Shown here one piece after another: positions 10,751 to 21,061 of a DNA stretch of 64,000 bases. Under the pieces are notes generated by a model that was not told the DNA's origin, searched no databases, and saw only the letters and a program-made list of their open reading frames with translations. This stretch comes from Ctenosaura bakeri. Lineage: Eukaryota; Chordata; Lepidosauria; Squamata; Iguanidae. Position 1 is the first letter of the stretch, and the number at the start of each line of letters is the position of its first letter. The translations under genes and the position numbers were made by a program. The stretch covers positions 186,001 to 250,000 of the forward strand of contig CAOLHI010001031.1 of the NCBI GenBank assembly GCA_948474755.1, read 5' to 3'.

Positions 10751-12420
10751 CAGGGGTGTCAAACTCAATTTCATCTTGGGCCACATCAACATTATGGTTG
10801 CCCTCAAAGGGTTGATTGTATCTGTAAGATTGTATAAATGTATCTACTCTTTTATCATATTAAATAATTGCCTCTGCATTTGATTATTACTGGTTTTTGA
10901 ATTGCCTTCCCTCTGCATCAACTTTTATTTTCTTGGACATTTTGGGGCTATTTGATCGTAATTTATGGTCCCTATACCTCTGTAAAGTAACATAGAATTG
11001 GTCAATATATCCAAAGTATGCCACTTTCTGCTCCCCAGACCACGTCTGTGCCTATTTCTGCCCTCCCCAGCTACTGTCGGTCCCTCTTTCTGCTCCCTCC
11101 TCACATGTAGCTTTTTCTGCTCCCCTGCCCCTCTCTGTATCTAGTGAGCCTGACCCCCATATTGCAGGCTCCCAGCTGCTGGTATTCTGAAGAGCAGCTT
11201 GGCAACCAGCACTCACAATCTGCTTCTACTTCTGACTGCTCTTCTGTACAACTCTTGCAAACTGCATGACGCATTGCTGTGGTAACCCACAGAAATGCTC
11301 TTATGGCAAGACTTGGACAGAAGAGCTGTTACTATGGTTCAGACATGCCCAGTGATAGCACTAGATATCTCTTGATGTCAAACTTATTTGGCCTTCACTT
11401 AACCTTTCTCTGCCACCCTGCTCCATGTGTTTGCGCGGACACCGGACAAGCACGTAAACAGGCGCGGCCGGTTAATGGTTGGACATTCCAAATCCACACT
11501 TAGGTAGGCAGATTAACGCCACTCCGTTGCTTCAGGGACCTCTTTGCAGACACACCTTGCTTAAGCGCGACTTTACACAAAGATGCTCGGCTGCGGGCCG
11601 GCACTCTCTCAATGCTAAGCCATTTGCATACTGGCTACTCTATTGTTAAACCTGCGCTAAACCCATCATGTAAAACTTGACCTTTACCAAAGCTTTGTCC
11701 CGCTCCAAATTCGCATTGTTCTCATCGAGTATGGCATGGCCTGTAGGCACAATCCACCCTATAAAGAGCCCCCGATTCTGAGCCAACCTCAGAACGCTCG
11801 CCCATTGGACACCTTGGATCGCTCCTGAGTTTCATCCAGCCTTGCTGTCAGTTTGTCCAGAGAGCTCCCCTCAGTGAACCGTGCTGAGCTTTCTTCCCTG
11901 CAATCCTTCGCTTTTCTCCAGGACTACGAGATAAGGTGTTGTATCACTCATTTCCCCCCAAAACTCCTATTTCTAATTTCCTAGTTAGCTGCGTGCTTGT
12001 GGTGTCTTTTCTGTTGTTTGTCCTTTAATAAAGCTATTATTTTTACTATTTTAAACTGTCTGACTACTCTTCTGACCTGACACTGTATACATAGGGTTGC
12101 AAGATCCCTGCTAAGTTACCCTGCCTCTCACTAGCTTAAGAGAGTGCTCGAGTTAATTTCCCCATCTTGTGTTTTTGCTTGGTTATTTGGGCACCCCTCC
12201 GGGGACCCCCACAATACAGGGTAACAGAGCACTCAGAAGTAGATCACGAGTGCTGACTGCTGGGCCCCTCTTCAGAATACCAGCAGCTGGTGGCCCACAA
12301 TATGGGGATCAGGCTCGCGAGGTGGGGGGGAATGCTGCAGCTGCAGGAGAGGTGCAAGGGCCACATGAAATGGCCTGGCAGGCCGAATTTGGCCCACAGG
12401 ACTTGTGTTTGACACATATG
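10751..12420. mobile_element. Non-autonomous hAT, split by an ERV solo LTR
   Basis: The left terminus is CAGGGGTGTCAAACTCAATT and the right terminus is the inverse GTTTGACACATATG. Both are hAT ends common in vertebrates. The flanks are an exact 8-bp duplication, ATCTAGAG (10743-10750 and 12421-12428), the hAT signature. Its inner arms contain an inverted CAGCTGCTGGTATTCTGAAG. The element is interrupted at 11327-12226 by an LTR; without it the transposon is about 770 bp. It encodes no transposase. Confidence 0.9.
11327..12226 (+). mobile_element. ERV solo LTR, copy 1
   Basis: Starts TGTTACTATGG and ends CAGGGTAACA, giving TG...CA with a TGTTAC/GTAACA inverted terminus. It is flanked by an exact 4-bp duplication GAGC (11323-11326 and 12227-12230). 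Inside are a TATA box in CACCCTATAAAGAGCCC (near 11760) and a polyadenylation signal in CCTTTAATAAAGC (near 12028), in U3-R-U5 order. A 4-bp duplication fits a gammaretrovirus-like class I ERV. No internal viral genes flank it, so it is a recombined solo LTR. It shares ends and signals with 21893-22755 and 61570-62440. Confidence 0.92.
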
Positions 12421-12428
12421 ATCTAGAG

Positions 12429-13017
12429 GCCTCCAGGAAATGCATTTATCTCCCTTTTCACAGTTTTGAGTCCAAAGGCCCCAGACAATAAACATACATA
12501 TGCATGTGTGCAACACATACATATACACAACAGGAAGTTACTCTTTGCTTCACCAAGATTGCTGGTATCTAGGGGACCTCTCTCTCTAAATGGCCCATAG
12601 ACCCTCTGACACTGCCCACTACTTAAGTAGATGAAACCATCAGTTCTGCTTCTGTCTCTTTTTTAGCCCTTCAACTTCTTTTCCTTGAACTATATGAAGA
12701 ATTTGGGAATTTTTTTCTCAAAAAATTAAATGTCCACCCTTTTGGAAGTTAAACTCAATTAAGTTTAGATATTCCCAGCATGGGTTGAGCTATGTTGTAC
12801 CTGTCCACTGTGCAGCTGTCAAAGATGAGGACCATGACAGAAAGAAGGAGGCTATAAATCACCATAAACCTGGCCAAATATACAGGGATTCAAAGTCGGT
12901 CTTTCAACAAGTAAGCAGTCAAAGCTCTCTGCCTGGATGGAGAAAGTTGTCAGTTTTAGATTTCTCTCACATTTGATTTTGTTTTTAAACTTCAGTTCCA
13001 TTCCATCACAGTGATAA
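12429..13017. other. Intergenic DNA without recognised features
   Basis: Contains a short ACATATGCATGTGTGCAAC purine/pyrimidine-alternating patch near 12490-12535 and otherwise unremarkable sequence. Confidence 0.4.
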
Positions 13018-13353
13018 TTGATTGGCTGTGTTGGGTGAGAAGACCTCATATGATTGGCTGGTTGTGACGATTCTATGGAATCCTTGGGTTGGTGTTCAGG
13101 GAGGGGCCTTTAGAATTCTCAGCCAGAGAGCTCTGAATAGGCCGGTTGCTATGGAGACAAGGCCTAGCAGCTCTGAATACAGATGTGATTGGGAAAATAT
13201 GGGGAAAAGTTACACGTACTGGACACACAGGAACTGAAATCTGTGTATTTCCACCACATCTAATTTCTAAGGTAAGGTAATTCCTAAGGTATTTCTGACA
13301 AGTATTACCTATGAGAAAATAAAATCTCAAGCAACGCTGGGTAAATATGCTAG
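13018..13353 (+). mobile_element. Helitron fragment with intact 3' end
   Basis: Shares GAGAAGACCTCATATGATTGG, AGGGAGGGGCCTTTAGAATT and GTTGCTATGGAGACAAGGCC with the complete copy at 60354-61084. It ends GCAACGCTGGGTAAATATG then CTAG followed by host T, the Helitron 3' terminus. The TC...TATATAAAAG 5' end is missing, so it is 5'-deleted. Confidence 0.8.
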
Positions 13354-13389
13354 TGTGTTATAAATAAATGTAAAACACAAAATTTGAAA

Positions 13390-13610
13390 AGTTTTACCCC
13401 TTCCGAAGAAAGATTAAAGGAGCATTTAGTGAAAAATGTTTTGTTCTGTTTGCATGTTGGCACTGCTTTTGTGAAAATTTCACAAAAAGGTTTGTTGTTG
13501 TTTTTTAGGACAAAAATATGTTTTTGTACAAAATTTCACATGGATAAAAGGGAATGTTTTGTGCAAAAATGCGAAAAATCTTGTCTCGGTTGGCAATATA
13601 TATTTTCTTC
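13390..13610. repeat. Degenerate TTTTGTGCAAAA-type repeat tract
   Basis: Repeated TTTTGTGAAAATTTCAC, GTTTTTGTACAAAATTTCAC and TTTTGTGCAAAAATGCG words, each an imperfect small palindrome. The vocabulary matches 1625-1960 and 42990-43580. Confidence 0.45.
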
Positions 13611-14255
13611 CCTTTGGTCAAGGATGATAAAAAAAAAAAGTTAATTCAATTTATATTCTCACCAAGGACGAGAAAATCTGCAAATATCCCTAACATCCCC
13701 ACTGTTTCACCAGAAGTGCTCACGGGTATCTCATGGGACCTCCAGGCCCTTTGTCCCATGTGACTCACTGGTCCCCTTCAGAAACATGAAGGGCTCTTTC
13801 AATGCTAAACACTTTGGCCTGGCTTTTTGCTCTCAGGCATCAGTTTGAGCCTTGCACAATATATAAAAAAAGAGCTGAAAGACTAGGAAAATGCATCACT
13901 GGGTACAATGGAATTGAATCTACAGTTTCTGGATGGTGAAGGAGGAGGACCAATCTGAGGCCATGGTGGCCTGGTTGGCTGACATAGCACTATCACCTGT
14001 GGCTCTGCCACAGCATTTAATTCACTTTCTCTGAAAAGCCCTTCATAAGAAAAAAGCTTCCATTCCCATAAATCAGTCAATCTCTCTGATTGCAGATGCT
14101 GTTCTAAAATGTTCCTTCACTTTGAGGAGATGCTTGCTTCTCATCAGACTTTGAAAATCTCTGTGATACTTGTACTATTTCTGTCTTTCCTTTCTACTCA
14201 TCTCTCTGGTTACCTTTGAAGGATGTCATTTTTTATTTTTGTGACTGCATTTTGG
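13611..14255. other. Intergenic DNA without recognised features
   Basis: No recognised repeat or exon. Confidence 0.4.
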
Positions 14256-14261
14256 AATGTT

Positions 14262-14372
14262 TGGCAGAGCCTGGAAGCATTTTTCAGGGGGATTATAGCT
14301 TCCAGGCTCTTGCAACTGCCATGACCAGTGGGGATCCTGGAAGGGGTAATCCAAAAAAGTAACTTTTCTAAG
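14262..14372. mobile_element. Diverged 'ACTCCCAGAATTC'-type foldback repeat
   Basis: GGGGATTATAGCTTCCAGG and GGGGATCCTGGAAGGGGTAATCCAAAAAAG surround a centre ACTGCCATGACCAGTGG. This is the layout of the short foldback repeat also seen at 18175, 26800, 59030 and 63095. Strongly diverged. Confidence 0.4.
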
Positions 14373-15201
14373 TTCTGCTGTTTTGTGTCCCCACATATGA
14401 CAAAGACACCTCTTCACCTGTCTTTCGCTCATAATTTCTTTGTGTGTGAGTCTTCTTGCTTACCTTAAAGTGTTTTCCTGCTCTCCCGCTCATAGCTGTC
14501 TGAAATCCAGATCTCTGCAACATTGAGAGCAAGACTGAAAGTCTCTTAAAGGTAGAGAAAAAAGGATCTGTCTATTTCCAATCCAGGAAGGCTTTAGGTG
14601 TGTTGATCTGGTGATGAATTCTGTCATGTTTTTGCATCAACCTGTTTGCCGCTCCCTTCCCCTCCATAAAAATTTCCATTGGTTTTGAAATATTTTTCAA
14701 CATTTTTACACAGCCTGGACAGTTCCCTTTAAGAAGGATGACTATAAGGACATGCTGAAACCATCTATAACTGAGCAGTGGTCAAATGACGATATCCAGT
14801 GTGTCCTGGACAATAATCCTTTCTCTTCTTAGATGCCTTCAGCATGTTATTACATTTATTCTTAAAAGTAAATTGCCAGCTTTTCAGTTTCATACACAGG
14901 GACAGTTCTTGAACCGAATACTGTTTCACAAAATTCAGAGATCTACAGAATCTCAAAAGGTTATTGCATTCTGACCTGCACATTATGTCTGGGAAGGGCA
15001 CACCACATCATTTAAAAAGGCAGGCTGAAGGAAACCCTGAAGCATTCCTAGAAAAATGGGGTTAAGAGCTATAACAAAGGTGCACCCTGGGAGACGAGCT
15101 CCAGCTGAAGCAGAAAGATCTAGGGGAGGTAGCAGATGGAGGACTCATTTTCCTGACAGATGTATAAATTTCTCAAGCCAGTGAAAGGTACTTTCAGTGA
15201 T
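14373..15201. other. Intergenic DNA without recognised features
   Basis: No recognised repeat or exon. Confidence 0.4.
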
Positions 15202-15708
15202 ATTGTTGTTGTGTGCCACCAAGTCATTTCTGAATTCTAACTTATGGCAACCCAAAGGCGAAGCTATCATGAGGTTTTCTTGGCAAGATTTGTTTGCGGG
15301 GGTGTCGTCTTTGCCTTCCTCTGAGGCTGAGAAAGGATGACTTGCCTAAGGTAACCCAATGGGTTGCCATAGCTGAGAGGGGATTCAAACTGTGGCAGTG
15401 GTGTAGCTTGGCGTGAATGGGGTAGGGGCAGAGACAGAGGCACGAGGGTGTGCCTATGGGGCACAGGGGAGGAGCTATGGCACATGGGGTGGGGCTACGG
15501 CACACATGGGCATGGCTATGGCACACGTGAGAAGAGCTACGGTGCATGGGGATGGGGTTACAGTGCGTGGGGAGGCAAGCAAGGAGTGGTGGCACTCCCC
15601 AAAAATGCCACCCAGGTTGCACTGCCTTCTTTACCCCCTGTCTCTATGTGACTGAACTCTGGCCTCCAGAGTTGTAGTCCAACACTCAAACCACTACACA
15701 ACGCTGAC
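15202..15708 (-). mobile_element. Sauria-type SINE, split by a small hAT
   Basis: In the minus orientation: the tail (ATTGTTGTTGTGTGCCACCA) comes first, then GAGGTTTTCTTGGCAAGATT, CTGAGAGGGGATTCAAACT, and after the interruption CTCTGGCCTCCAGAGTTGTA and CAAACCACTACACAACGCTG (inverse of the tRNA-like head). The insertion lies at 15396-15654. Confidence 0.9.
15396..15654. mobile_element. Small hAT inside a SINE, with ~30-bp tandem repeats
   Basis: Begins CAGTGGTGTAGCTTGG and ends TATGTGACTG. The SINE sequence on either side gives an 8-bp duplication, AACTGTGG / AACTCTGG (one mismatch), as hATs make. The interior holds about four diverged units of GCTATGGCACATGGGG... spaced ~30 bases, so frames are open on both strands. 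They are not genes. Confidence 0.75.
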
Positions 15709-16456
15709 TTTGACTGATATCACAGAGAGGTGAAGTGACAGTGGGGAAGTGATCCATACTAAGTTGGACAGAAGCTATCCAACTGTATTTAGGTGTTTAC
15801 CTCTGACAACTAGAATACTGAAATGACAAGAAGTGCCTATTCCAAGGGCAATATGGCATAACCTTCTTTATGTGGAAGTATCAAAAGTCTACACTGTGAA
15901 TTATAATGCACTAGCGGATTTACCTGGCCTTGCCTGGGATTTTTATTTTCCTCTTGAGAACTCGCCAAACTGTCTTCTCAATTTCCTGTATATTTGCTCC
16001 ATATTTCCCAATGCAATCTATATTCAGAGTTATTTACATACACAGTTTAGGTTCCTGAGGGAGTACACTGTCCTCCTTCTTGCTGCTAGGCCTCATGTCC
16101 ATAGCAACTGGCCTATTTCTGTATCTGTAAATTTCCCCCATATTCCTTAATCCAATCTGTATTCATAGTTGTTAACATACAGAGGTTGGGTTCCTGCAGG
16201 AATACACTGTCCTCCTCCTTGCTGGTAGGCCTTATCTCCATAGCAACCAGCCTATGCCAGTACCTGTAACTTTTCCCCATAGTCCCCAATCCAATCTGTG
16301 TTGTTTGGTGACATTGATGTACTGGCTGTCCCTCCCCCTTTCTGTTGAATTTGTGCAATGGCTTTACGATTTTCTGCAAGCATTTTTTGTTTTGAATTTC
16401 AGCTTTAAGATTCCTCATACAATCTACTGTGTGAGGTGAGAAGACCTTGTAACTAT

Positions 16457-16977
16457 GGCCATTTCTGCACTACATTGTCATTGAGGAGGAATAGGGAAGG
16501 AGGAAAAGGGAAGATGAAACAAAATAGAGTACATTTCTACTTGCAACATTAAAGAATGCACAGCCACAGAATGGTCTATTGTCTATTGTAGTATGTAGCT
16601 TGTAGCTTGAACTGGTGCCATGTCCGGACATGATGACACTGTACTAAAGATAACACTGTGCAAAAGATGTATAAAGCATTGTGAATGGATGAAGCGGGGG
16701 CTCTCGGTCTTTGGAAGCTATTCCACTGAGCCCAGCCGGCTGAATAAACTTTGAATTTCCTTTCTGTGGGTCTTGATCTCTATTTTTCTGCAACATTATA
16801 GTGCTATTATTCCACTTTCAACATCTTGTGGAATTCTGGGGTTTGTAGTTCACTGAGGCCAAAGAGCTCTCTGGCTGAGAATTCTTAAATGCTCTTCCTT
16901 AAACTACAAATTCCAGGACTCCATAGGATGTTGAAAGTGGAATAATAGCACTATGACGATGTAGTGTGGAAATGGGC
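16457..16977. mobile_element. Palindromic GGCC-ended MITE, split by a solo LTR
   Basis: Ends GGCCATTTCTGCACTAC and GTAGTGTGGAAATGGGC. Flanked by TAT on both sides (16454-16456, 16978-16980). The paralogous Helitron at 60354 carries the unfilled site AACTATGTTCTGTATGTCAC (read in reverse, near 60640), which confirms TAT as the duplicated target. Without the LTR it is ~206 bp, matching the 202-bp copies at 26112 and 59854. Confidence 0.9.
16482..16792 (+). mobile_element. Short solo LTR inside a MITE
   Basis: Runs from TGAGGAGGAATAGGG to TTTTTCTGCA (TG...CA, 311 bp). It has a TATA box GTATAAAGC (16669-16677), then AATAAA at 16743-16748 some 70 bases later, the spacing of a short R region. Flanks are TCAT (16478-16481) and ACAT (16793-16796), a 4-bp duplication with one mismatch. 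It shares no obvious sequence with the 0.9-kb LTRs, so it is a separate ERV family. No viral genes adjoin it. Confidence 0.7.
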
Positions 16978-17260
16978 TATGTTGTGTATTTCACTTTATT
17001 TTTGCTCTCTCATATATGCCTCCCAAAAGTTTTCTGGCATCCTTATTGATGGTAGGCCTCATCTCCATAGCGACCGGCCTGAGGCCCAAGAGCTCTCTGG
17101 CTGAGAATTCTAAAGGCCCCTCCCTACATTGCCAACCCCAGGATTCCATGGAATCTTCACAGCCAGCCAATCATATGAGGTCTTCTTGCCTCACACAGCC
17201 AGTCATATGCTGACGCTGACAGACAAACGTGCAGACAAACATTGACTTTTATATGGTAGA

Positions 17261-17676
17261 CTGAGACTCCCTGCTGTTTCAGTGAGATGCTATGGCCAGC
17301 CATGCAAGTGCAGGGAAAGTCTAAACGAGCATCCATCTTATCTATTCACAGTCAATCTAACTCTCACATTGTTATTCCTCCAATTAGCTAAGATGGCAAT
17401 GTAGGGGGTTATCCTTGGAGCATGGAAACATTACTATTTTCATCTACAACTCCCTGTATACTGGGTGTGGGAATCTTGTGCCTATAGGCTGCATTTATGA
17501 CCCATGCATCTCCTGTGTGCTCACTGATCCCACCCAAGCCCCAGTGCTTCTCAGTAGTTTTTGGGTAGAGAGGACCCATTCTAAAATCCTCAAGTACGCT
17601 ATTTTGGCACCCCTCACCACAAAATAAGCAGAACCCATCCCAAATACCCCAGAAAGCAAGTGATGATGTGTCACTC
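17261..17676. other. Intergenic DNA without recognised features
   Basis: No recognised repeat or exon. Confidence 0.4.
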
Positions 17677-17679
17677 CTG

Positions 17680-18100
17680 GGCCCTTTTTGCACCTTACCT
17701 TTTCACGCTGCTGGGTTGGGGTCCTCGTGCGAGAAGGCTTGGAAGGAACGCTGCCACTTCCCTGCTGCTTCAGCTCCGCAGCTCCTTCCTCCTCGCATGA
17801 GCGCCGTACCTCTTCCATTCACAGTGCAGCCTGGGACCTCGCAGGCTGCACTGAGGAGAGGACGCGTGACTGGCCCAGCTCCCAAGGCACCACACGCTAG
17901 GTAAGTGCACGCAGGGCCCGGGAGCGATGTGCAACTGCACACCATTTTCGGCTTTGAGCCAAAAATGAAAAAATCTGTGCTCAGTCCATGTCAGGCCCTT
18001 GATCATCGCGTAAATGTGAGTGTGTCATGCAGACTGCTCCTCACATTTATGTGATGTTCAAGGGGCCCTTTCGCTTCAAAAATGCAGTGCGAAAAGGGCC
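17680..18100. mobile_element. CpG-rich GGCCC-ended MITE
   Basis: Termini GGCCCTTTTTGCACCTTACC and GTGCGAAAAGGGCC, with an exact 3-bp duplication CTG (17677-17679, 18101-18103). The centre is GC- and CpG-rich and contains GCACACGCTAGGTAAGTGCA, a perfect-looking splice-donor word. Close relatives are at 46177 and 48824. Several overlapping frames (to 107 codons) are by-products of the GC-rich body. Confidence 0.9.
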
Positions 18101-18169
18101 CTGGTCATCCAAAGGGCATCTGCAATGGCATGGTCGCAGCCCAACAGAGGTGCAAATCTCTGGGCACCA

Positions 18170-18268
18170 AAGAATGCCCACTTCTGCTATACACCCCAGC
18201 TAGGATGTCTAGTAGCCCCGTTGACCGGGTGATTCTGGGAGTAATCCAAGAAAGTAACATTTTCAGAA
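18170..18268. mobile_element. Diverged foldback repeat
   Basis: TATACACCCCAGCTAGGATG, then GTGATTCTGGGAGTAATCCA and AGAAAGTAACATTTTC follow the pattern of the short 'ACTCCCAGAATTC' foldback repeats in the window. It abuts the MITE's right flank. Confidence 0.4.
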
Positions 18269-18639
18269 TTGGCCTATCCTGTCCTTTCTTCACATAACCC
18301 TGGAAGATAGGATAGGCTGAAAAGCAGTGGTTGGCCAAAGATAACCAAATGATCTTTATGACAGACTTATGCTCATGCCACCATCCCAACACCCCTGGTT
18401 TCATTGCACTGTCACAGCCAATAAATGCACTGTCTGCCATTATCCTCCAGTATCACCTCTTTATATTCTTCCTCCCTGTATACTTTGCTTTCAAAACAAC
18501 TAGAGGTTTGTTGTTTTTTTTAGAACAAGGCAAAAGAGTGATATGTTATCCTGATCTTTTTGTACCTGATAACCTTGCTGGCATACAATATTGATAGGGA
18601 ATGGTTTGAAGCATGATTTGCTATGAAACATTCAAGAGA
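18269..18639. other. Intergenic DNA without recognised features
   Basis: No recognised repeat or exon. Confidence 0.4.
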
Positions 18640-19010
18640 AAAGGTCCAGCTCTTCCTTAAATTAATGGGAAATCAGCTGCGCACAGCTGCTTTAGGGCCA
18701 AGCGGACCACTTGCTCGCCTGGAGTCAGAAGAAAAGTATGTTCCCTGAAGAACACATGGCGTCATTCTCTCTGACAGCTGTTAAGAAAAATATTTAAAAT
18801 GCCTCTTAAAGCTGCAGATGTAATTCTTGCTACAAGTAGCATCACTTCCCCCCACTTTTCATTAAGTCATCATCTTGGAATTTGTGGCATGCTAATTAAC
18901 TCTGATTTATACAACCATTATTTTGGAAGTTAATGGCTGGAGAACATTGTCTGATATTATTATATAGCCATTAATGTGACAAAAGGGGGAAATGAATGAA
19001 GTAAAAAAGA
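18640..19010. promoter_or_regulatory. Candidate conserved non-coding block (unverified)
   Basis: Repeat-free and rich in TTAATTAA-like, CATTAA and CAGCTG words, for example CAGCTGCGCACAGCTG near 18674 and GCTAATTAACTCTGAT near 18891. The texture is that of deeply conserved enhancers. Inference from composition only. Confidence 0.3.
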
Positions 19011-19129
19011 GGAGAAAGTTCCCAAATACAAATATAGTAATACGGCATTGTGTTTCTTGACACGAGGTAAGATGAAAATGTGTAGAAAATTCTGCTTCAT
19101 TATTGAGAGTACAACAATACAGAATGCTT

Positions 19130-19375
19130 AGCTCATTCTTCAGAGAAGCAACCATATTAGTCTCTTGCAGCATAAAAAGGAGGAAGAAAGAGGAAGGAAA
19201 AAAAAAACTTAAAAAATTTTTTTTTGATGAACTTTCATTAAACACACTTCTCCAAATGCACTGCCCCTGAACTACACTTGGTACTGCATTTGAAGAAGTG
19301 GGGTTATAGCCACAAAAGCTTATGCTAAAATAAAAATAAAACCAGTTAGTCTTAAAGGTGCTGCCACTTTTATCC
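19130..19375. mobile_element. Reptile dispersed repeat, inverted halves
   Basis: GAAGCAACCATATTAGTCTC on the left is roughly inverse to the repeat's right part, and the right half reads AAGTGGGGTTATAGCCACAA, AAGCTTATGCTAAAATAAAA, CAGTTAGTCTTAAAGGTGCT. This 'AAAGCTTATGC...AATAAA...GTTAGTCT' order is a familiar dispersed reptile repeat; I cannot name the family. A possible partial copy lies near 2340. Confidence 0.5.
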
Positions 19376-19456
19376 CCCTCCTTCCTCCCTTCCTTCCTTC
19401 CCTTCCTTCCTTCCTTCCTTCCTTCCTTCCTTCCTTCCTTCCTTCCTTCCTTCCCA
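19376..19456. repeat. (CCTT)n microsatellite
   Basis: About twenty near-perfect tetranucleotide units. It directly follows the dispersed repeat, as if seeded from its 3' end. Confidence 0.95.
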
Positions 19457-19651
19457 AAAAGCTTATTCTTGTTTTTAGTATCTCCGGTTTTGATCTGGCA
19501 AATGTATGAATTTCATTGGAAGCTGGACAATGCAATACCATTGGAAAGCTTCCAACCTCTGCTTCCAAGTTGATCCCACATATTTTGCTGCGTGAGCAAA
19601 AATACAAGATGGCATCCTTTCCCTGTTCCTTATGCAGAAGACTGACAATTT

Positions 19652-19900
19652 AGACCATTTCTGCATAACATCGCTGTCTTGTGATGGGGATGCATTGCTA
19701 AGTGGTCCACAAGTTGTGCCTTTGAATGACATTTTTGTGGTCACGTTGCCACTGAGATCGCGGGATGTTCCATTACCAGAAAAACTCTGGTAATGGCCCC
19801 CAATCATGAGACACTCCTATCGCCAGCAGACACACAGAAAGAGAGGAAGTGCAATTTAGGTGCTTCCTTCCCCAGTGCAGCATGGGAAGTGGCCAGTATC
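19652..19900. mobile_element. Possible truncated GGCC-type element
   Basis: The left edge AGACCATTTCTGCATAACAT resembles the GGCCATTTCTGCA terminus, and the interior contains CTTCCCCAGTGCAGCATGGG, similar to the CpG-rich MITE core (CGCAGTCTGGGA). No right terminus found. Confidence 0.3.
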
Positions 19901-20250
19901 ATAATGTCCAGATCAGACTCTTCCAGGAGCGTACACCGCTTACATACTAATTTTAACTATTCAGATGCACTTATGGTCATTGGAGGAACCTGAGCATCCA
20001 GGTTCAAGGCAGACTCCAGGTCCACACCCATCTGTGAATTTGTGCTTTCAAGGAGAGGGTAACCCCATCCAGCTCAGGCTAAATCCTATTCCTTTATCTA
20101 CCTTTTGGCTGACCAGTCTTGCACGGATCAAACTTTATTTGTCCTTACCCAGTCCATACCTGCTAAGAAAGACTAGTTTAATACCAAAACAACTTCCTTG
20201 GATTTAGAAAGCAGAAATAGAGTTAAATATCAGCATACTGGTGGCACTGA

Positions 20251-20706
20251 GGCCTTTTCCGCATTTGGTTTTTACAATGGGGCAGTGCATCCTCCAGCGA
20301 GGACGTTTGCACTTGGGGGTGAACTGGGTCCGGACTACTTTCTGTAGTTTCGGACTTCAGCCCGCTACAGAATGACCAGAACTGGTGGTTCGCCGTGCTA
20401 TTGAAAGACTGCTTAAAACAGGTCTTTCAATAGCCCGGCGCGCCCCACTCCGTTGCTGCGCTCATGTGTAGATCTGCAGGCTCGCACTCGTGCAAGGCTG
20501 CAGATCTTCTGGGGGCGGACTTCCAGCTGGCGAGCTTCTCCTGTTGGTGGAGAGCCTCCACCAACCGGAAGCTGCCGTTTTCGTTCCCGGAGCAATGTGT
20601 AGCACGGCCACGCACTGCTCCAGATCAGTGTGGATCGTCGGAGGGAGCACGCCAGTCCGGTGAGTAACAGAATGCCCCATTTTCTTCCCAAAGTGTGAAA
20701 AAGTCC
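20251..20706. mobile_element. CpG-rich GGCC-ended MITE
   Basis: Termini GGCCTTTTCCGCATTTGG and AGTGTGAAAAAGTCC, flanked by TGA on both sides (20248-20250, 20707-20709). The CpG-rich middle has two opposed arms around CTCCACCAACCGGAAGCTGC. Related in layout to 50804-51287 (both contain GGCGAGCTTCTCC). It landed beside an L2-like fragment. Frames here, up to 112 codons, are spurious. Confidence 0.85.
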
Positions 20707-20709
20707 TGA

Positions 20710-20995
20710 ATTCCGAAACTCCAAACCATCTCTCCTAGGGGTTTCATGCATGTATTAAACAGCATGGAAGACAGAATAAAACATTGAGCGACTCTATAGA
20801 CCAACAGCTGAAGAACATGACAGGAATCCCCTGGACCACCTTCTGGGCTGAAGCCTCCAGGAAGGAACAAAACCCCCATAAAACAGTTCACCCAAATCCC
20901 ATCCCAGTAAGATGGCTTCAAAGGGTAGCATGGTTGATGAAATTGAAAGCTACAAGGAAGTCCAGCAGAATGAATAGGGACAAGCTGTGTCATCT
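20710..20995 (-). pseudogene. L2-like reverse transcriptase fragment
   Basis: On the minus strand the translation carries a LSSMLFNTCMKPLGEM-like segment followed by a VWSFGI-like segment, the block that follows the GVPQGS motif in L2/CR1-type reverse transcriptases. The equivalent segment is seen in the longer copy at 46687. Upstream on the same strand, sequence antisense to CTACAAGGAAGTCCAGCAGA corresponds to the more N-terminal RT region, but in another frame. It is therefore frameshifted and inactive. It is cut at its 3' side by the MITE. Confidence 0.7.
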
Positions 20996-21061
20996 GCACA
21001 TACCCATAGTTCTAAATTGTTTCAAGCTATTTCAAACTCTTTTGCTTTAACTTGTTAGACA

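Larger units (their letters stand above)
15911..17260 (-). mobile_element. Helitron, full-length ends, split by MITE plus LTR
   Basis: The plus-strand left edge is host A then CTAG (15911-15914), followed by the inverse of a GGCAAGGCCAGGTAAATCCG hairpin-like 3' end. The right edge is the inverse of TCTACCATATAAAAGTCAAT, the Helitron 5' end, finishing at 17260. The host base there is C where T is expected. The body has two ~150-bp tandem units (GCTAGGCCTCATGTCCATAG... repeated at 16085 and 16225). It is non-autonomous: no Rep/helicase coding. It is interrupted by 16457-16977. Confidence 0.85.

Noticed and set aside
17668..18006. Cluster of overlapping GC-rich frames that could look like a small gene with a CpG island
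   Set aside because: The stretch is a MITE with inverted termini and a CTG target duplication; near-identical copies recur at 46177 and 48824.
19320..19607. Frames encoding (LPSF)n or (EGRK)n repeats
   Set aside because: Translation of the (CCTT)n microsatellite on either strand.
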